In this document: positions 1-9,550 of the stretch, in pieces
How the letters are laid out: each line of letters starts with the position of its first letter
Position numbering within the stretch: position 1 is the first letter of the stretch
From: Phoronis ovalis
Taxonomy: Eukaryota > Phoronida > Phoronidae
Assembly (NCBI GenBank): GCA_028565635.1
Contig: JAOXYB010025713.1
Span: 1-15,919 of the forward strand
Length of the DNA: 15,919 nucleotides
Reading direction: 5' to 3'
Notes under the pieces: model-generated
What the model was told of the DNA's origin: nothing
Databases searched by the model: none
What the model saw: the letters and a program-made list of their open reading frames with translations, nothing else
Program-made: the position numbers and the translations under genes

Positions 1-2571
1 GTACCATCTTTTTTGGTGATGTGTCATGTATAGTGGATTTTATGTTTCAGCAGGTTTTTACAGACAACTGTTCTTAACACATTTTAAGTGAGCGGTTATA
101 AATGAATACATTGTGTCCAAATGAATAATTGAAGCTAGACTGATTTTTTTATACAGCTAGTTTTCAATCCAGTATTTTAATTTTAATATAGATTGAAATA
201 CAAATTTAATTCATTACTTGAAATTTTTTAAGGTATTAATTTTTTCTTTTATTAAATCAGGTTATGAGCGATATGTTCATATACATTTTTGGTTAATACA
301 AGTACACACTCAAAGAGTAATATTATGTGTTGTTTTTGTATCAAGCTTTTTTTCTTAAATTAATTATTTAAGTTATAATTTTTGGCCAGGTTAATTGTCT
401 TGGGCAAGTATAATTTCTGATCAACATGAACCATTTCTGATATTTTTCACACAAGAGCCATGGAATATACTTCCACGTTTTATTCAGAAAATACATCAAT
501 TTTTCAAATTTGTCGAAATTCTATAAATTCAAAGGAGAGTCACCAATTTCTTTAGTACTATGCAGATGAGCAGACTTAATAAGCTTCTATACCTAGATAA
601 AAGCAAAGATACATTGTGAGTACTTATTTTGCTGGCATTTTTTGTTTCATATGAGGTACAATTCAGACATAGAAAATCTGCCAGAACCCCCAGTGGAACA
701 TGAAAAATACCATACACACTATACTGGACAATGTGGGGCGTACAATCCGTAAACTTACATCGATAACTAATATATTATTTTTGTTGTGTTGTCATTGTTG
801 TTAGTATTTGATTAGATCATGAATAAATATATATGTTAATTATTTTACAGTAACAGGCACTTAAGCCCAGGAGTTATAATCTATATACACATTTTATGAT
901 TCCTTTTATAATTAAATACATCTTGTACATTTTATAAACTAAGTTATATATTTTGCCAATAGCTTGATACAGTGTCATTCTCTCCTAAGTACAGTATATG
1001 TTTGTCAAACAATTGGAATTCACTTACACAAATTTCTTTAATAAAATATTGTAATATTTGACTATGCAACACAGCATAACTTGAAGCATAACTAATTACA
1101 ATATATCATAATACACACTATAAATTATGTAATTAATGGCTAATGTTATCGGCTAATGAATTCCTCTTGTTGCATTCTTTTTTTTGTTCAATAGCTGTAA
1201 AAAAATGTTACAATGTCATTAATTAAATATCTTAAAATATCTGTTGACCAGCAGGAATAGACTCTCATAGTATTAGAGATACATTTTGAAAAAAAACATG
1301 TTGGTGCTGAGATTTGGATATACTAATAAATGTATTGCCAAAGTTTGGAATAATTGGACGAATTAATTTTCATTTTCAGAAACATCCTAGTAGGCTGGGG
1401 AAAAAAATAATTAAAAGATATATTTCAATTTCTTGCCAGCTAGAAAATTGCAATTATCCATGCATGGTGTAAATTTCCGTTCTGTTAGAGTGCAGTAATT
1501 ACGCATCTTCTGCATGGTAAACATGAGTCTGATTCTCTGATTCCATTTAATTAGTAAAAGATATATATGCCATATCAGTACTAAATTAGAAAATTGAAAC
1601 ATGCTTAATTTTAATTAATAATACAATGTTAGTTTTTCAGCTTTAGGCTTTAAATTAACAAAACATTAAAATTAATATTCGTGCATTTAGTACTTACGAC
1701 TGTCTTCGTGTCTTATTAATTGCAAGTAGAAGAATGCTCCATACATGTATGTGGAAATAAATTCCTTAAAACTCCAGCTGGGTGCATGATCCCTCAGCCT
1801 CTGACAGACTTTGTATCTCAGTTTTTACATGTCAAAATGTGGTTGCCACAAAGGCTCAAAAAAGGGCAATCTATCGTATAAGGATTGAACGTTTTCAGTT
1901 AACCATTTAAGCATCACATAATTTGACCGGACAAGTAAGTAAAACGTCCAACAGAACGATGTTCGCGCGAGATTTCTTGTTGTCCGAATGTTTAGCCCGA
2001 TGATATGTCGACTGGTAACTGGACGTTTAGCCACTATGTATTATCAAAGCTTCAGTGATTTGGCTTTGTTATCTGTAAAGTACTTGACTTGTTTTATTCA
2101 GTATAGAAAGTACAATGGGTATAATGATTTTATTAGGGTCAGTTTGGAAAACTGATTCATTCTTCATGTGGATGTCAGTCAGTCAGTAAAGATGCCAGTT
2201 TTGTCATGGCACGAAACTGTTGTCAAGAGAAAAAGAAACTTTAACAGATGACACATTGCCTATGACTATATACACAGACACCATGTCGATAGGTATACAA
2301 AGAAATCATTCATATCATTTACATTATTTTATATTTGATAGAACTCCAAAAGCATGCTTTACAAACTCATGCTGTACAGAAATTATCACCTCACCACTTA
2401 CTGTTACATGATTTAACACTTCTCTCTGCAAAATACTAAATACCTCAGTTGTGAAACAAATTAACAGTTGAATTTCACATGAGCAAAACATGAAATTAAC
2501 TTTTTAAATCTTATTCAAGGTTTATAAAAGATGAAGTGTATTTTAAACAAGTGTACATGAAAATGACTCAC
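1..2571 (-). other. Intron of the srGAP-like gene, 5' part only
   Basis: AT-rich sequence downstream of the microexon donor. I looked on the minus strand for an SH3 exon (an ALYDY-like start, a DWW motif) and found none, so the intron probably runs past the left edge. The only stretch that stands out is 1698..2040, listed separately. Short ORFs here have no recognisable similarity. Confidence 0.65.
1698..2040 (-). other. Unassigned CpG-richer, nearly open stretch
   Basis: On the minus strand one frame stays open from just after a TAA at 2041..2043 to about 1698, interrupted by a single TAA at about 1825. Pieces read KRPVTSRHIIGLNIRTTRN, and after the stop KLRYKVCQRLRDHAPSWSF. The low-coordinate end abuts a good donor-like sequence GTAAGTAC, and the other end has ATACATAG|TGG, a weak acceptor without a pyrimidine tract. 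Local base composition is richer in CG dinucleotides (GTTCGCGCGAG, GGACGTTT, TGTCCG) than the surroundings. I do not recognise the protein. It may be a decayed exon, part of an unknown transposon, or chance in a less AT-rich patch. Confidence 0.3.
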
Positions 2572-2624
2572 CATCTTCACTAAGTCCTCCTCCATCTTCT
2601 TCATCAGAACCATCTTCACGATCA
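2572..2624 (-). CDS. srGAP-like protein, 53-nt acidic linker microexon
   Basis: This 53-nt minus-strand exon is too short for ordinary ORF listing. It is flanked by acceptor GTCGTTTTCAG and a strong donor GTGAGTCA. The leading T completes the GG left by the exon at 10850 (Gly). The frame then reads DREDGSDEEDGGGLSED, and one trailing G passes to the next exon. In srGAPs the segment between the RhoGAP and SH3 domains is an acidic, poorly conserved linker, so position, phase and composition all fit. Low-complexity acidic coding could arise by chance; good splice sites on both sides and the exact phase fit argue against that. It could be alternatively spliced, because 53 nt is not a multiple of three and skipping it would change the frame. 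The next exon, expected to open the SH3 domain, is not seen in 1..2571. Confidence 0.75.
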
Positions 2625-3609
2625 CTGAAAACGACAATAATAGCTATAAAGGCCATGTTGTCTGTGACCTGCATAAAAAATTCTGTAGCTTTTAGGATAT
2701 AAGATCTTGGTTACCTGAAATATTAGCTTTTGTTTGTAGTAGACAAATATATCATAAAAGGAAATGTTATCATACATTTTTTGTAGAATATAGTGCATAG
2801 TGAATTCATTATAAAGGTGAGATTTTAACTTCGTCAATCACTTTTAAGAAGATTACTTTATATCACTTAGTTGCTTCTCTTTTTTTACTTAGTAACTTAA
2901 TTGTTTGTTGAAATGTCATTAAAAACACTTCTGTGTTGGTTTATTGTAACAAGTGTCTAAGTATGCTGTCATCGCATTTAGAATAAAACTGTTAAATTTG
3001 TAAACCTTGGTGTGTCCACTTATAGTCCAGCATGCAAACAGTACATGCCACATGTATATAATAAATATCTGTTACAGTTCAACAGTATATCATGCAGGAA
3101 CAAGTCTGCAAGTGCATACAGATGCCTAGCTTGCAATTTTTGAATTATATGTAGTTCCCTTTTTGCATACAAAAATCTGTCTGTTCTTGATAAAGGATAT
3201 ACTATGCAGAAAAAGTTAATAACTCTGATTTTTTAAAAGTGTTTTTAATGGCTTAAAATAAAATTTTGATTTTTGTTAAAAAGATTCAGTAATCAATACC
3301 CTACCTAAAACAGGTACAATAAACAAATCTGGTGAGCATAACTGCTTTGAAATCAAGGTTTGTCACAGTGAGGTATAATTTCAAAAATGACAATTTAAGT
3401 AATCTCTTTCTTGAGCCACTTTTGTAAATTAGTGATAAGGACTGAATTCTGTAGGGTTATCAATTTTTTAAAGAAATAAACTTCATTAAAATAATGAGCT
3501 GTCCAGTACGTAGAAATTTGGCAAATTTACAGAAGTTTTGAATGGTCAGAATGGTTTAATTTTGCATGATATATATATTATGGTTGTTGTTAACAAGTAT
3601 GTAATTAGC

Positions 3610-3644
3610 CAACAGTTCAAAATTTCAATAAATGGGAACTGTTG
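3610..3644. repeat. Short perfect inverted repeat (9-bp stem)
   Basis: CAACAGTTC at 3610..3618 is the exact reverse complement of GAACTGTTG at 3636..3644, with a 17-nt AT-rich loop. It lies in intron with no coding neighbour. It may be chance or the tip of a decayed element. Confidence 0.5.
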
Positions 3645-4561
3645 AACTCCATCAAAGGTTTTGACGACCAAGAAATAAGGATAATTGCCCTTGGAGATAT
3701 CTTTAAGTCAGCACACAGTTCAAGACTCAGCTGCAACAAACCAGGAATGCACGAAATGCTTATCACTATAAATGTTTTGCAAAAGATGCCATCTTGCTAA
3801 GACACCCATATACAAACTCGCTCACAGACTTGACAATTAGTCGTAAACTAGCCAGACATGAATGGAAACATAGACAATATCCTCCACAAAACAACAAACC
3901 ACTCAATACACAATGTGAGAAACAGATGTAGGAAATGTTTTGATGTAGCAGGAAGGCACATAAGATACTGACAGAAACATGATTTTTATTGGAATTTGCC
4001 AAGTCCACAAAATAACAATTCAGCAAGTAACATTTTTGCCGTGTTTACATTTGACTCCATGTGCATATAACAACACCAGTTTTAAAATTCCCAATACGAA
4101 CTCAAAGATGGGATTGCTAAAATTGCAGGTGTACCCGATTTTGCTTACATTATATAGGCTACAGATAACGTCGTATAATCACCAAAATAAAATTCTATAT
4201 TGACCCATTAAAGAATATTAATAAAACATATCTGAGTTGCTTCACTTTTTGTGCATAGTATTTTGTTTACTAACTTAGATACTAATTCAAGAAATCTCAG
4301 GGGAAGCTAACTATGTTACTGAGTACTTTAGTAAGTTTGTTTGCTAAAGCACTATGTTAGCCTCACATACTGAATCTGAAGCTCACATGCTAGCTGTGTA
4401 TACTGATGCAAGATAAGGGCTAGTCACGAAGGAACAAGTGGTCCATTCTACTCCCGGGGTAATGTACAGATCAGGGGTATAAACAACAATATGGTGTGCA
4501 GTACAAAAATATATGTATTTTCTATAATATGACTGCGACTTCAAGTAACTTATAACAGACT

Positions 4562-5102
4562 ATCTCACTTAAAGTCCTTCAACCATTTAGGTTGTGATAT
4601 TACTCTTGAGGATTGCCTCAAACATTCAGTCTGATCTTCAGAAACAGGTGGATCCGTATTAAAGTCCAGTGGTAATGTCTCGGCACTAGAACTTGGTATA
4701 TCCGATTTACCGTTTAGAACAGGTTCAGTTATCACGGTAGGCTCAACATACTTTTTCAGGTGTCCTGCGTTTCTCATTTTTGTTGCACATAGCATCTTTT
4801 ATGATCACTGCACTTCCATCCTTTTCTACAACAGTGTATGGCTCAAGGTCATATCTTGGTGATAATTTGTTGTCATGGTTATGATTTTTAAGTAATACTA
4901 AATATCCTTCAAATATGTCCTTCACGCACCTGTGTTTATCTGCATATGCTTGTTGTCGTAGTTTTCTTTGAGAATCTCTCTCCCTAAGGAGAACATGCCA
5001 GTCTGGCGCAATGAATCTTCTTTCAGGTGTAATATTCAGTTTAGGTATTTTTTCAAGCAGTTGCCTGCCCATTAATAATTCTCCTGGTGTTAAATCAGTC
5101 AC
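4562..5102 (-). pseudogene. Gypsy integrase C-terminal tail remnant
   Basis: TDLTPGELLMGRQLLEKIP is the 'TG.SPAELL.GR.LR..LP' block that follows the core in metazoan Ty3/gypsy integrases. A basic region (ERDSQRKLRQQAYADKHR) and VLLKN with YDLEPYTVV follow; these stand in the place of the usual 'G..V......K..P.....PY.V' chromatin-facing fold. A frameshift near 4780 shifts to RNAGHLKKYVEP, the usual 'R..SHLKKY' end. The final frame ends in LKDFK and a stop at about 4565, close to the family's typical 'P.RFKDF' terminus. Confidence 0.85.
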
Positions 5103-5480
5103 TATATGTGGTGTTGTGCGATAGTCAAAAGTCTGCGATTACCAATCTTTTCCTTCAATTTTCACGATTCTGATGATTTTTAAAATCATTTCATTATATT
5201 TTTCAACAAAACCACCGCTCTGCGGCCATCTTTCTTGTGTTCTATACCCAAATATTCCAGGAACAATTCAAATTCATGCGACGCAAAAGGAGGACCATTA
5301 TCGCTCCCTAACAGTCGTTGGCAGACCATGTGTTCTGAACATTGCTTCCAAGTTACGAATGACATGTGATGCATCTGCCTTCTTTAGGACTACTTCTGGC
5401 CATTTTGAGAAACAATCAATAACCACTAGGTCATCACGTGCTGGTATTTCCAATAAATCTACAGAACATGAAACCAAGGA
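5103..5480 (-). pseudogene. Gypsy integrase catalytic core remnant
   Basis: An open piece (5374..5186) contains SDNGPPFASHEFELFLEYLG, the block with the second catalytic Asp of the DD-35-E core. A frameshift near 5235 then moves to a frame with WPQSGGFVEKYN, where families normally have WPQ.NGEVER.N, so the third catalytic residue is replaced (GGF instead of NGE). It continues with KDW, a stop at 5139..5141, and FDYRTTPH, matching the 'YR.TPH' motif. Confidence 0.85.
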
Positions 5481-5735
5481 CCATTAGGCAGCATAGTTGA
5501 TTTTATAGGCTCTGGTCTCGGTCTCGCACCTAAAACTTGACATGGATTACAGGCTTGAACTAGGTTTTCAACATGCTTATCCATTTCAAGCTACCATACT
5601 TTGTTGCAAAGTCTTGATTTAGTTCAAACTATACCTTGATGTCCTTCCTTCATGGGCTAACATTAGAACTCTCCTTTGGAGGCTTGCAGGAACAACAAAA
5701 CGCCCATATAACCACAATTCAGTATGAAAATATTT
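5480..5735 (-). pseudogene. Gypsy integrase zinc-binding (H2C2) remnant
   Basis: The minus frame has ELWLYGRFVVPASLQRRVL then LAHEG, the 'L..RG.R.VVP.SLR..VL.LAHEGH.G' block. Directly after HEG the frame breaks: near 5645..5655 an AAGG-type 4-nt repeat separates the two His parts. In the other frame the sequence goes on to a MDKHVENLV stretch and CNPCQ, the Cys pair. Internal stops are present. Confidence 0.8.
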
Positions 5736-6080
5736 ATTTGAGTTAGTTGTGCTATTTTTCGTCTTTCCTGCATATATGACCATTTTAGTGATTGGATCAT
5801 ATTTGATAAACTGGACTATCTTTCGTAATCATTCACGATAAATCAGACTGCTCATCGCTGCACTCTCTCAATCTGTTGAGCAATACTCTAGTTAGGCTTT
5901 ATCAAGGTGGTATAAGCTTTAACCTTAACTTCTTTGCAGCAGTTGTTCTTCTAATCATACAGAGTGTTATTGCCTTAGCTGTGATGTTATCAATATGGCT
6001 GTTCCATCTAAGGTCCTGTTGTAATTCTACACTAAGATATGGATGATGTGTTACAGAGCTCAGAACATTGCCTTTGCACA
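5735..6080 (-). mobile_element. Fragment of non-LTR retrotransposon (LINE) reverse transcriptase, C-terminal part
   Basis: On the minus strand the frame reads GNVLSSVTHHPYLSVEL, then QQDLRWNSHIDNITAKA, AYTTLIKPN, then after a stop and an apparent loss of the usual 'LEYAS..WDP' segment, IERVQR, FIVNDYER and QERRK. This is the post-palm region of CR1/Rex/Jockey-like LINE reverse transcriptases, typically 'YLGVxL..DLxWN.HI..I..KA...LGF.RRN' followed by 'LE..QRRAARF....Y.R..S...M'. It lies in the same orientation as the surrounding gypsy pol, between its RNase H end and H2C2 region. Several in-frame stops show it is dead. Clade assignment is uncertain. Confidence 0.8.
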
Positions 6081-6089
6081 GATTTTCTA

Positions 6090-6430
6090 AAATTTCTGAT
6101 TCAACTGGAAGCCTACTCTAAATGTCTGTGTAGTTGTACTTACCAGGTATGTGCATTACCTGATATGTAAATTGCTGCAAGTATAATATCCATCTATCGA
6201 TGAGTGCTGATGAAGGCTTAGACTTGGGTCCTAGGACGATATCACTTAGATACAAAGAATTTTTCACAAGCCCATTTCACACCGGGAGCTTCTCTTTCAA
6301 ACTGCAAGTATCGTTTTTCAACATTGCTGAGCAGCTTGGGGCTACTGTCATCTTCTTCTTGCTCCAGAATTGCACCTAGGCCAACAGGTGACACATCAGT
6401 AGTGATTCGTGTCTTGGCCATTGTTTGCTA
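6090..6430 (-). pseudogene. Gypsy RNase H remnant
   Basis: The frame has DVSPVGLGAILEQEED, corresponding to the DASPxGLGAVL start that carries the first catalytic Asp. It continues with LLSNVEKRYLQFEREA and VKWACEKFF, which keeps the Glu of the ExEA block. The TDHKPL stretch with the third acidic residue is deleted. The frame then resumes with PSSALIDRWILYLQQF, HIPGKYNYTD and SRLPVESE, the usual 'R..RW.L.LQ.Y.....PGK.N..D.LSR' ending, with frameshifts and a stop between. Confidence 0.8.
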
Positions 6431-6640
6431 TAACTGGTGCAGATGTAAGTCATTGTTTTAAGGTTACAAACACCTTTTCTTGTTTAGCACCCCATTTCCA
6501 GTCAGCTTAATACATATTAAGTTCCACAATCAACTGGTCATAGTTGCAAAAGCAGCAATAAACTTAGCACAAAATTGTGCTAGTCCTAGGAGACTTCTCA
6601 GTTCAAAAATGTTGCTTGGTCAAAGTGGTACCAATTTTTT
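6430..6640 (-). pseudogene. Gypsy reverse transcriptase end/connection remnant
   Basis: On the minus strand, a frame contains LRSLLGLAQFCAKFIAAFA, the typical 'FLGLxNFxxRFIxxFA' block that follows the RT palm in Ty3/gypsy elements. After stops and a frame change comes DWKWGAKQEKVFVTLKQ and then LTSAPVIA, matching the W.WG..Q..AF..LK...SAPVLA connection segment. The catalytic YxDD region upstream is absent. Confidence 0.8.
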
Positions 6641-6650
6641 CTTCCTACTT

Positions 6651-7003
6651 ATTTGTATTTTTATGACGACCGTCCACATGTGCAGTTTGATTTTAGACAC
6701 ATTTACCTATAATCCTGCATTGAAATTTCTCTCGATTACCCGGTAGTTTAAGAGTATTCATGAATCTTGTACCTACCCATACCCATTTAATCATGTACAA
6801 GTTAGGCATCTTCAGCCATATTTTATGGCCATCACCTCGTTTTAGACAAAACTAAGCTTCACATTTGAAATAATATGCTTTAATCTTGATACGGAGAAAA
6901 ATACGTGTGCATCCATGCTTGATAATTTGAGTAATTGCACTTTTTATGAAAAAATGACTAGTCGTCACATGTGTGTCGTGTCAGTCCCGGTTTTAACCAG
7001 TTA
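6651..7003 (+). repeat. Left inverted arm, outer block
   Basis: Pairs with 9551..9907 on the other strand. The outer end begins at ATTTGTATTTTTATGACG and the inner end is CAGTCCCGGTTTTAACCAGTTA (6982..7003). The 14-mer TGTCAGTCCCGGTT sits at 6979..6992. Confidence 0.8.
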
Positions 7004-7141
7004 CCTTTCTATAGTAAACATATTTAAACCTGGTATTTTTATTGACAAACGCTGTTCACATTGAAGTAAATCTGCCGGCGTCTAGAACCGCAGAAGTGAT
7101 AAATAATTATTATAATGAAAAGTTAATCCCGATATTAATCA

Positions 7142-8048
7142 GGGATACCTAACATTCACCGACAACCACACGCAATCGTTCAGCAGTCATTCAAATCGTT
7201 GAGTAGTTACCAAATTCATTTGACATTCGGTGTCAAATTTTTGTGCAATGACAAGTTATGTTTTGCAACCACAAAGTTCGTTCACCAATCACCAAGTTCA
7301 TCCAACATTCACCTTCGAAGGCTATAAGGATATTTTGAATAATAGCATATTTTGTATATTATCTTGACTGATAGATCAATGTTGGAAGGTTTCAATTCAA
7401 TTCGACTTGCACAAGCACCTTTTGTTAGTCTATAGCTATTACATGGGATACCTAACATTCACCGACTATCACACGCAATCGTTCAGCAATCACTCAAATC
7501 GTTGAGTAGTTACCAAATTCAATTGACATTCGGTGTCAAATTGTTGTGCAATAACAAGTTATGTTTTGCAATCACAGAGTTCGTTCACCAATCACCAAGT
7601 TCATCCAACATTCACCTTCGAAGACTATAAGCATATTTTGAATAATAGCATATTTTGTATATTATCTCGACAGATAGATCAATGTTGGAAGCTTTCAATT
7701 CAATTCGACTTGCACAAGCACCTTTTGTTAGTCTATAGCTATTACATGGGATACCTAACATTCACCGACTATCACACGCAATCGCTCAGCAATCACTCAA
7801 ATCGTTGAGTAGTTACCAAATTCATTTGACATTCGGTGTCAAATTGTTGTGCAACGACAAGTTATGTTTTGCAATCACAGAGTTCGTTCACCAATCACCA
7901 AGTTCGTCCAACATTCACCTTCGAAGACTATAAGCATATTTTGAATAATAGCATATTTTGTATATTATCTTGACTGATAGATCAATGTTGGAAGGTTTCA
8001 ATTCAATTTGACTTGCACAAGCACCTTTTGTTAGTCTATAGCTATTAC
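7142..8048 (+). repeat. Tandem repeat, three units of 303 bp
   Basis: GGGATACCTAAC marks the unit start at 7142, 7445 and 7748, exactly 303 bases apart each time. The third unit stops at GCTATTAC, where the LTR-like block begins. Units differ by scattered substitutions (for example AAGGCTATAAGG versus AAGACTATAAGC). Because 303 is a multiple of three, the frame is kept between units, which explains an apparent ORF at 7533..7808; it has no protein-like features and ends at the same TGA that each unit holds. Short CATTCACC / TTCACCAATCACC motifs recur inside each unit. Confidence 0.95.
7218..7238 (+). repeat. Hairpin with TTCGG loop, one per 303-bp unit
   Basis: ATTTGACA-TTCGG-TGTCAAAT is a perfect 8-bp stem. 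It recurs at 7824..7844, and with one mismatch in the stem at 7521..7541. The inverted copy at the right arm has lost the second half of the stem. Confidence 0.7.
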
Positions 8049-8610
8049 TGGTGACAGTAGCACCTCTGGTTGAGTCCAGTATTGTAGGGGTGTTAGCATA
8101 TTGAGAAGTAAGTCTTACTCAGTATAACTGTACATATTTGGGTGTGTCTAAACATTTGATGTCCCTATGAAAAATGGACTTGCTGTTGTCTCATTTTGGA
8201 TCTGTGGGCTGATGCTTTAGCATTAGATACATTTCACAAGTACAAGCAAGATGTTTCCTGTAAATTTAGATAATTCGTGTTAGTCCAGGATTGGCTGAGC
8301 AAGTGTAGAGCTCACACAGTTGGTAAGTTTATATTTAAAAGTTTTGTAATGTGTGTGTATTTGTTGTGTAATTTGAAATTCATGCGAAAGTCTATTAGTT
8401 TATAACGTTTGAGTATAGAAATTTGAGTTTATCAACTATGTACAAGTGTTATAAGTTTGTTCATTGTTTTCAGTGAACCAGACAATTTCTGCATCAAGTC
8501 AAGGCGGTATTGTTCTGTGTGTCACACTGTATTATGTTCTTCTCTGAAGTAAAGAATTATTAAAGCTGAATTCAAGTCTCAACTTTTACTCACTTAATCC
8601 TAGCGCTACA
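8049..8610 (+). mobile_element. LTR-like block (possible solo LTR)
   Basis: The segment starts TGGTGACAGTAGC directly after the third tandem unit and ends AGCGCTACA, so it has TG...CA ends. It holds a TATATTTAAAA box-like sequence at about 8330..8340, an ATTAAA poly(A)-type signal at 8559..8564 and then TTCAAGTCTCAAC, a layout common in metazoan Ty3/gypsy LTRs. No matching 5-bp duplication flanks it (ATTAC before, CGAAA after) and no second copy is in the window, so it could instead be an internal part of the composite element. Confidence 0.4.
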
Positions 8611-9136
8611 CGAAACAATCAAAAATAAATTGGGTTCTTTATATTCAACCACACAATACTGTTAATTATGTTTAATTTTGTTGAAATAATAAATAATACA
8701 AGAATTATTTTTTGGTACATCTTCTCTGATGCATAGCATTATTTATTTTTAAACACTGCTGCAAGGAGAGGGCGAGTAGTTGATATTTTTAGTTTATTTA
8801 GCAGAAAATTAAACATATGGTATCAAGAAAGTTTGATTGTATATAGCACACAAAATACGCAAGAATCAAGCTGAGGTGATTACCTAATTTCAGATCTTTA
8901 ATTTTTAATTAATTTAATCTTTAATTCCTTAAATGGCTTTTTAATTTTGAACCACTTCAATCAGTCGGTATTTTTTACACCTTAGAGCTTACCCCATTAA
9001 TGATCCAAGTTGATGTCTGCTTATTAAGAAATAAGAAAAATACTACATTATTAAACCTCACCAATCGTACCTGTGGTGCTACACAATTATTTTTTTTTCA
9101 TTTTTACTTTAGTGAATTGTAAAGCTGATCTAGACG
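8611..9136. other. AT-rich core without recognisable genes
   Basis: Very AT-rich sequence between the LTR-like block and the right inner inverted block. It includes one copy of a 38-nt dispersed sequence (8852..8889). No coding frame is supported. Confidence 0.6.
8852..8889 (+). repeat. 38-nt dispersed repeat, copy 1
   Basis: Matches 10468..10505 at 36 of 38 positions; the shared core is AGCTGAGGTGATTACCTAAT. The core contains an AGGT-GATT-ACCT imperfect palindrome. This copy lies in the AT-rich core of the composite element. Confidence 0.8.
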
Positions 9137-9358
9137 TGAACTATCGGTGAACCCCCACAGTGAACACAGTAAACTTGTCAGAAATTGTAAATGGTTAACG
9201 CACTCTCTGATTGCAAAACATTACAAAAAGCTTGTCATTGCACAACAATTTAATGGTGAATGTCAAATGAATTTGGTCACATACACAACGATTTAGGTGA
9301 ATGTTCAACAGTTGCGTGTGATAGTCTGTGGATGTTAGGTAGCCCTGTTAATTAATAC
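9137..9358 (-). repeat. Right inverted copy of the start of the 303-bp unit
   Basis: Read on the minus strand it carries ATTAATTAACAGGGCTACCT, CTATCACACGCAA, CAAATTCATTTGACATTC and GTTGTGCAATGACAAG, in the same order as the first tandem unit at about 7131..7310 on the plus strand. It is more diverged than the outer arms and lacks the tandem multiplication. Confidence 0.7.
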
Positions 9359-9550
9359 TATTATCTCTATTGCGCGTGTCTTATTTAAAGTACGTATGCA
9401 CAGATGAACATTCTGCATGCAACATTTCTATTAATCAAATTGAAATTAGTCTTGTCTATCCCAGTTATCAGCATACATATATATCTGAAAGAATATGTTC
9501 CTTTTTCATTATTTTGCTGTTGAACATAATAATACTACGAAGTAGTAATA

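Larger units (their letters stand above)
4562..6650 (-). mobile_element. Degenerate Ty3/gypsy-type LTR retrotransposon (pol 3' half)
   Basis: Reading the minus strand from about 6640 down to 4565, domains occur in the order usual for Ty3/gypsy pol: end of reverse transcriptase with connection region, RNase H, zinc-binding H2C2 region, integrase core and integrase C-terminal tail. Each is recognisable only in pieces, with many stops and frameshifts, so the copy is dead. The 5' part (gag, protease, RT palm) is missing, cut off where the inverted-repeat structure starts at about 6651. No flanking LTR was identified next to it; the LTR-like block at 8049..8610 is in the opposite orientation. A piece of a non-LTR element replaces the region between RNase H and H2C2. 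Confidence 0.85.

Noticed and set aside
1-2571. Search for the srGAP SH3 exon
   Set aside because: No ALYDY-like or DWW-containing frame with splice sites was found on the minus strand; it is probably left of the window.
5173-5487. 104-codon plus-strand open frame
   Set aside because: It is the antisense shadow of the gypsy integrase core, which has clear motifs on the minus strand.
7533-7808. 91-codon open frame in the tandem repeat
   Set aside because: It arises because the 303-bp period keeps the frame; each unit has the same stop, there is no domain signal, and composition follows the repeat.
9462-9490. Short AT/TA microsatellite-like run
   Set aside because: It is only a few repeats long and ordinary for this base composition.
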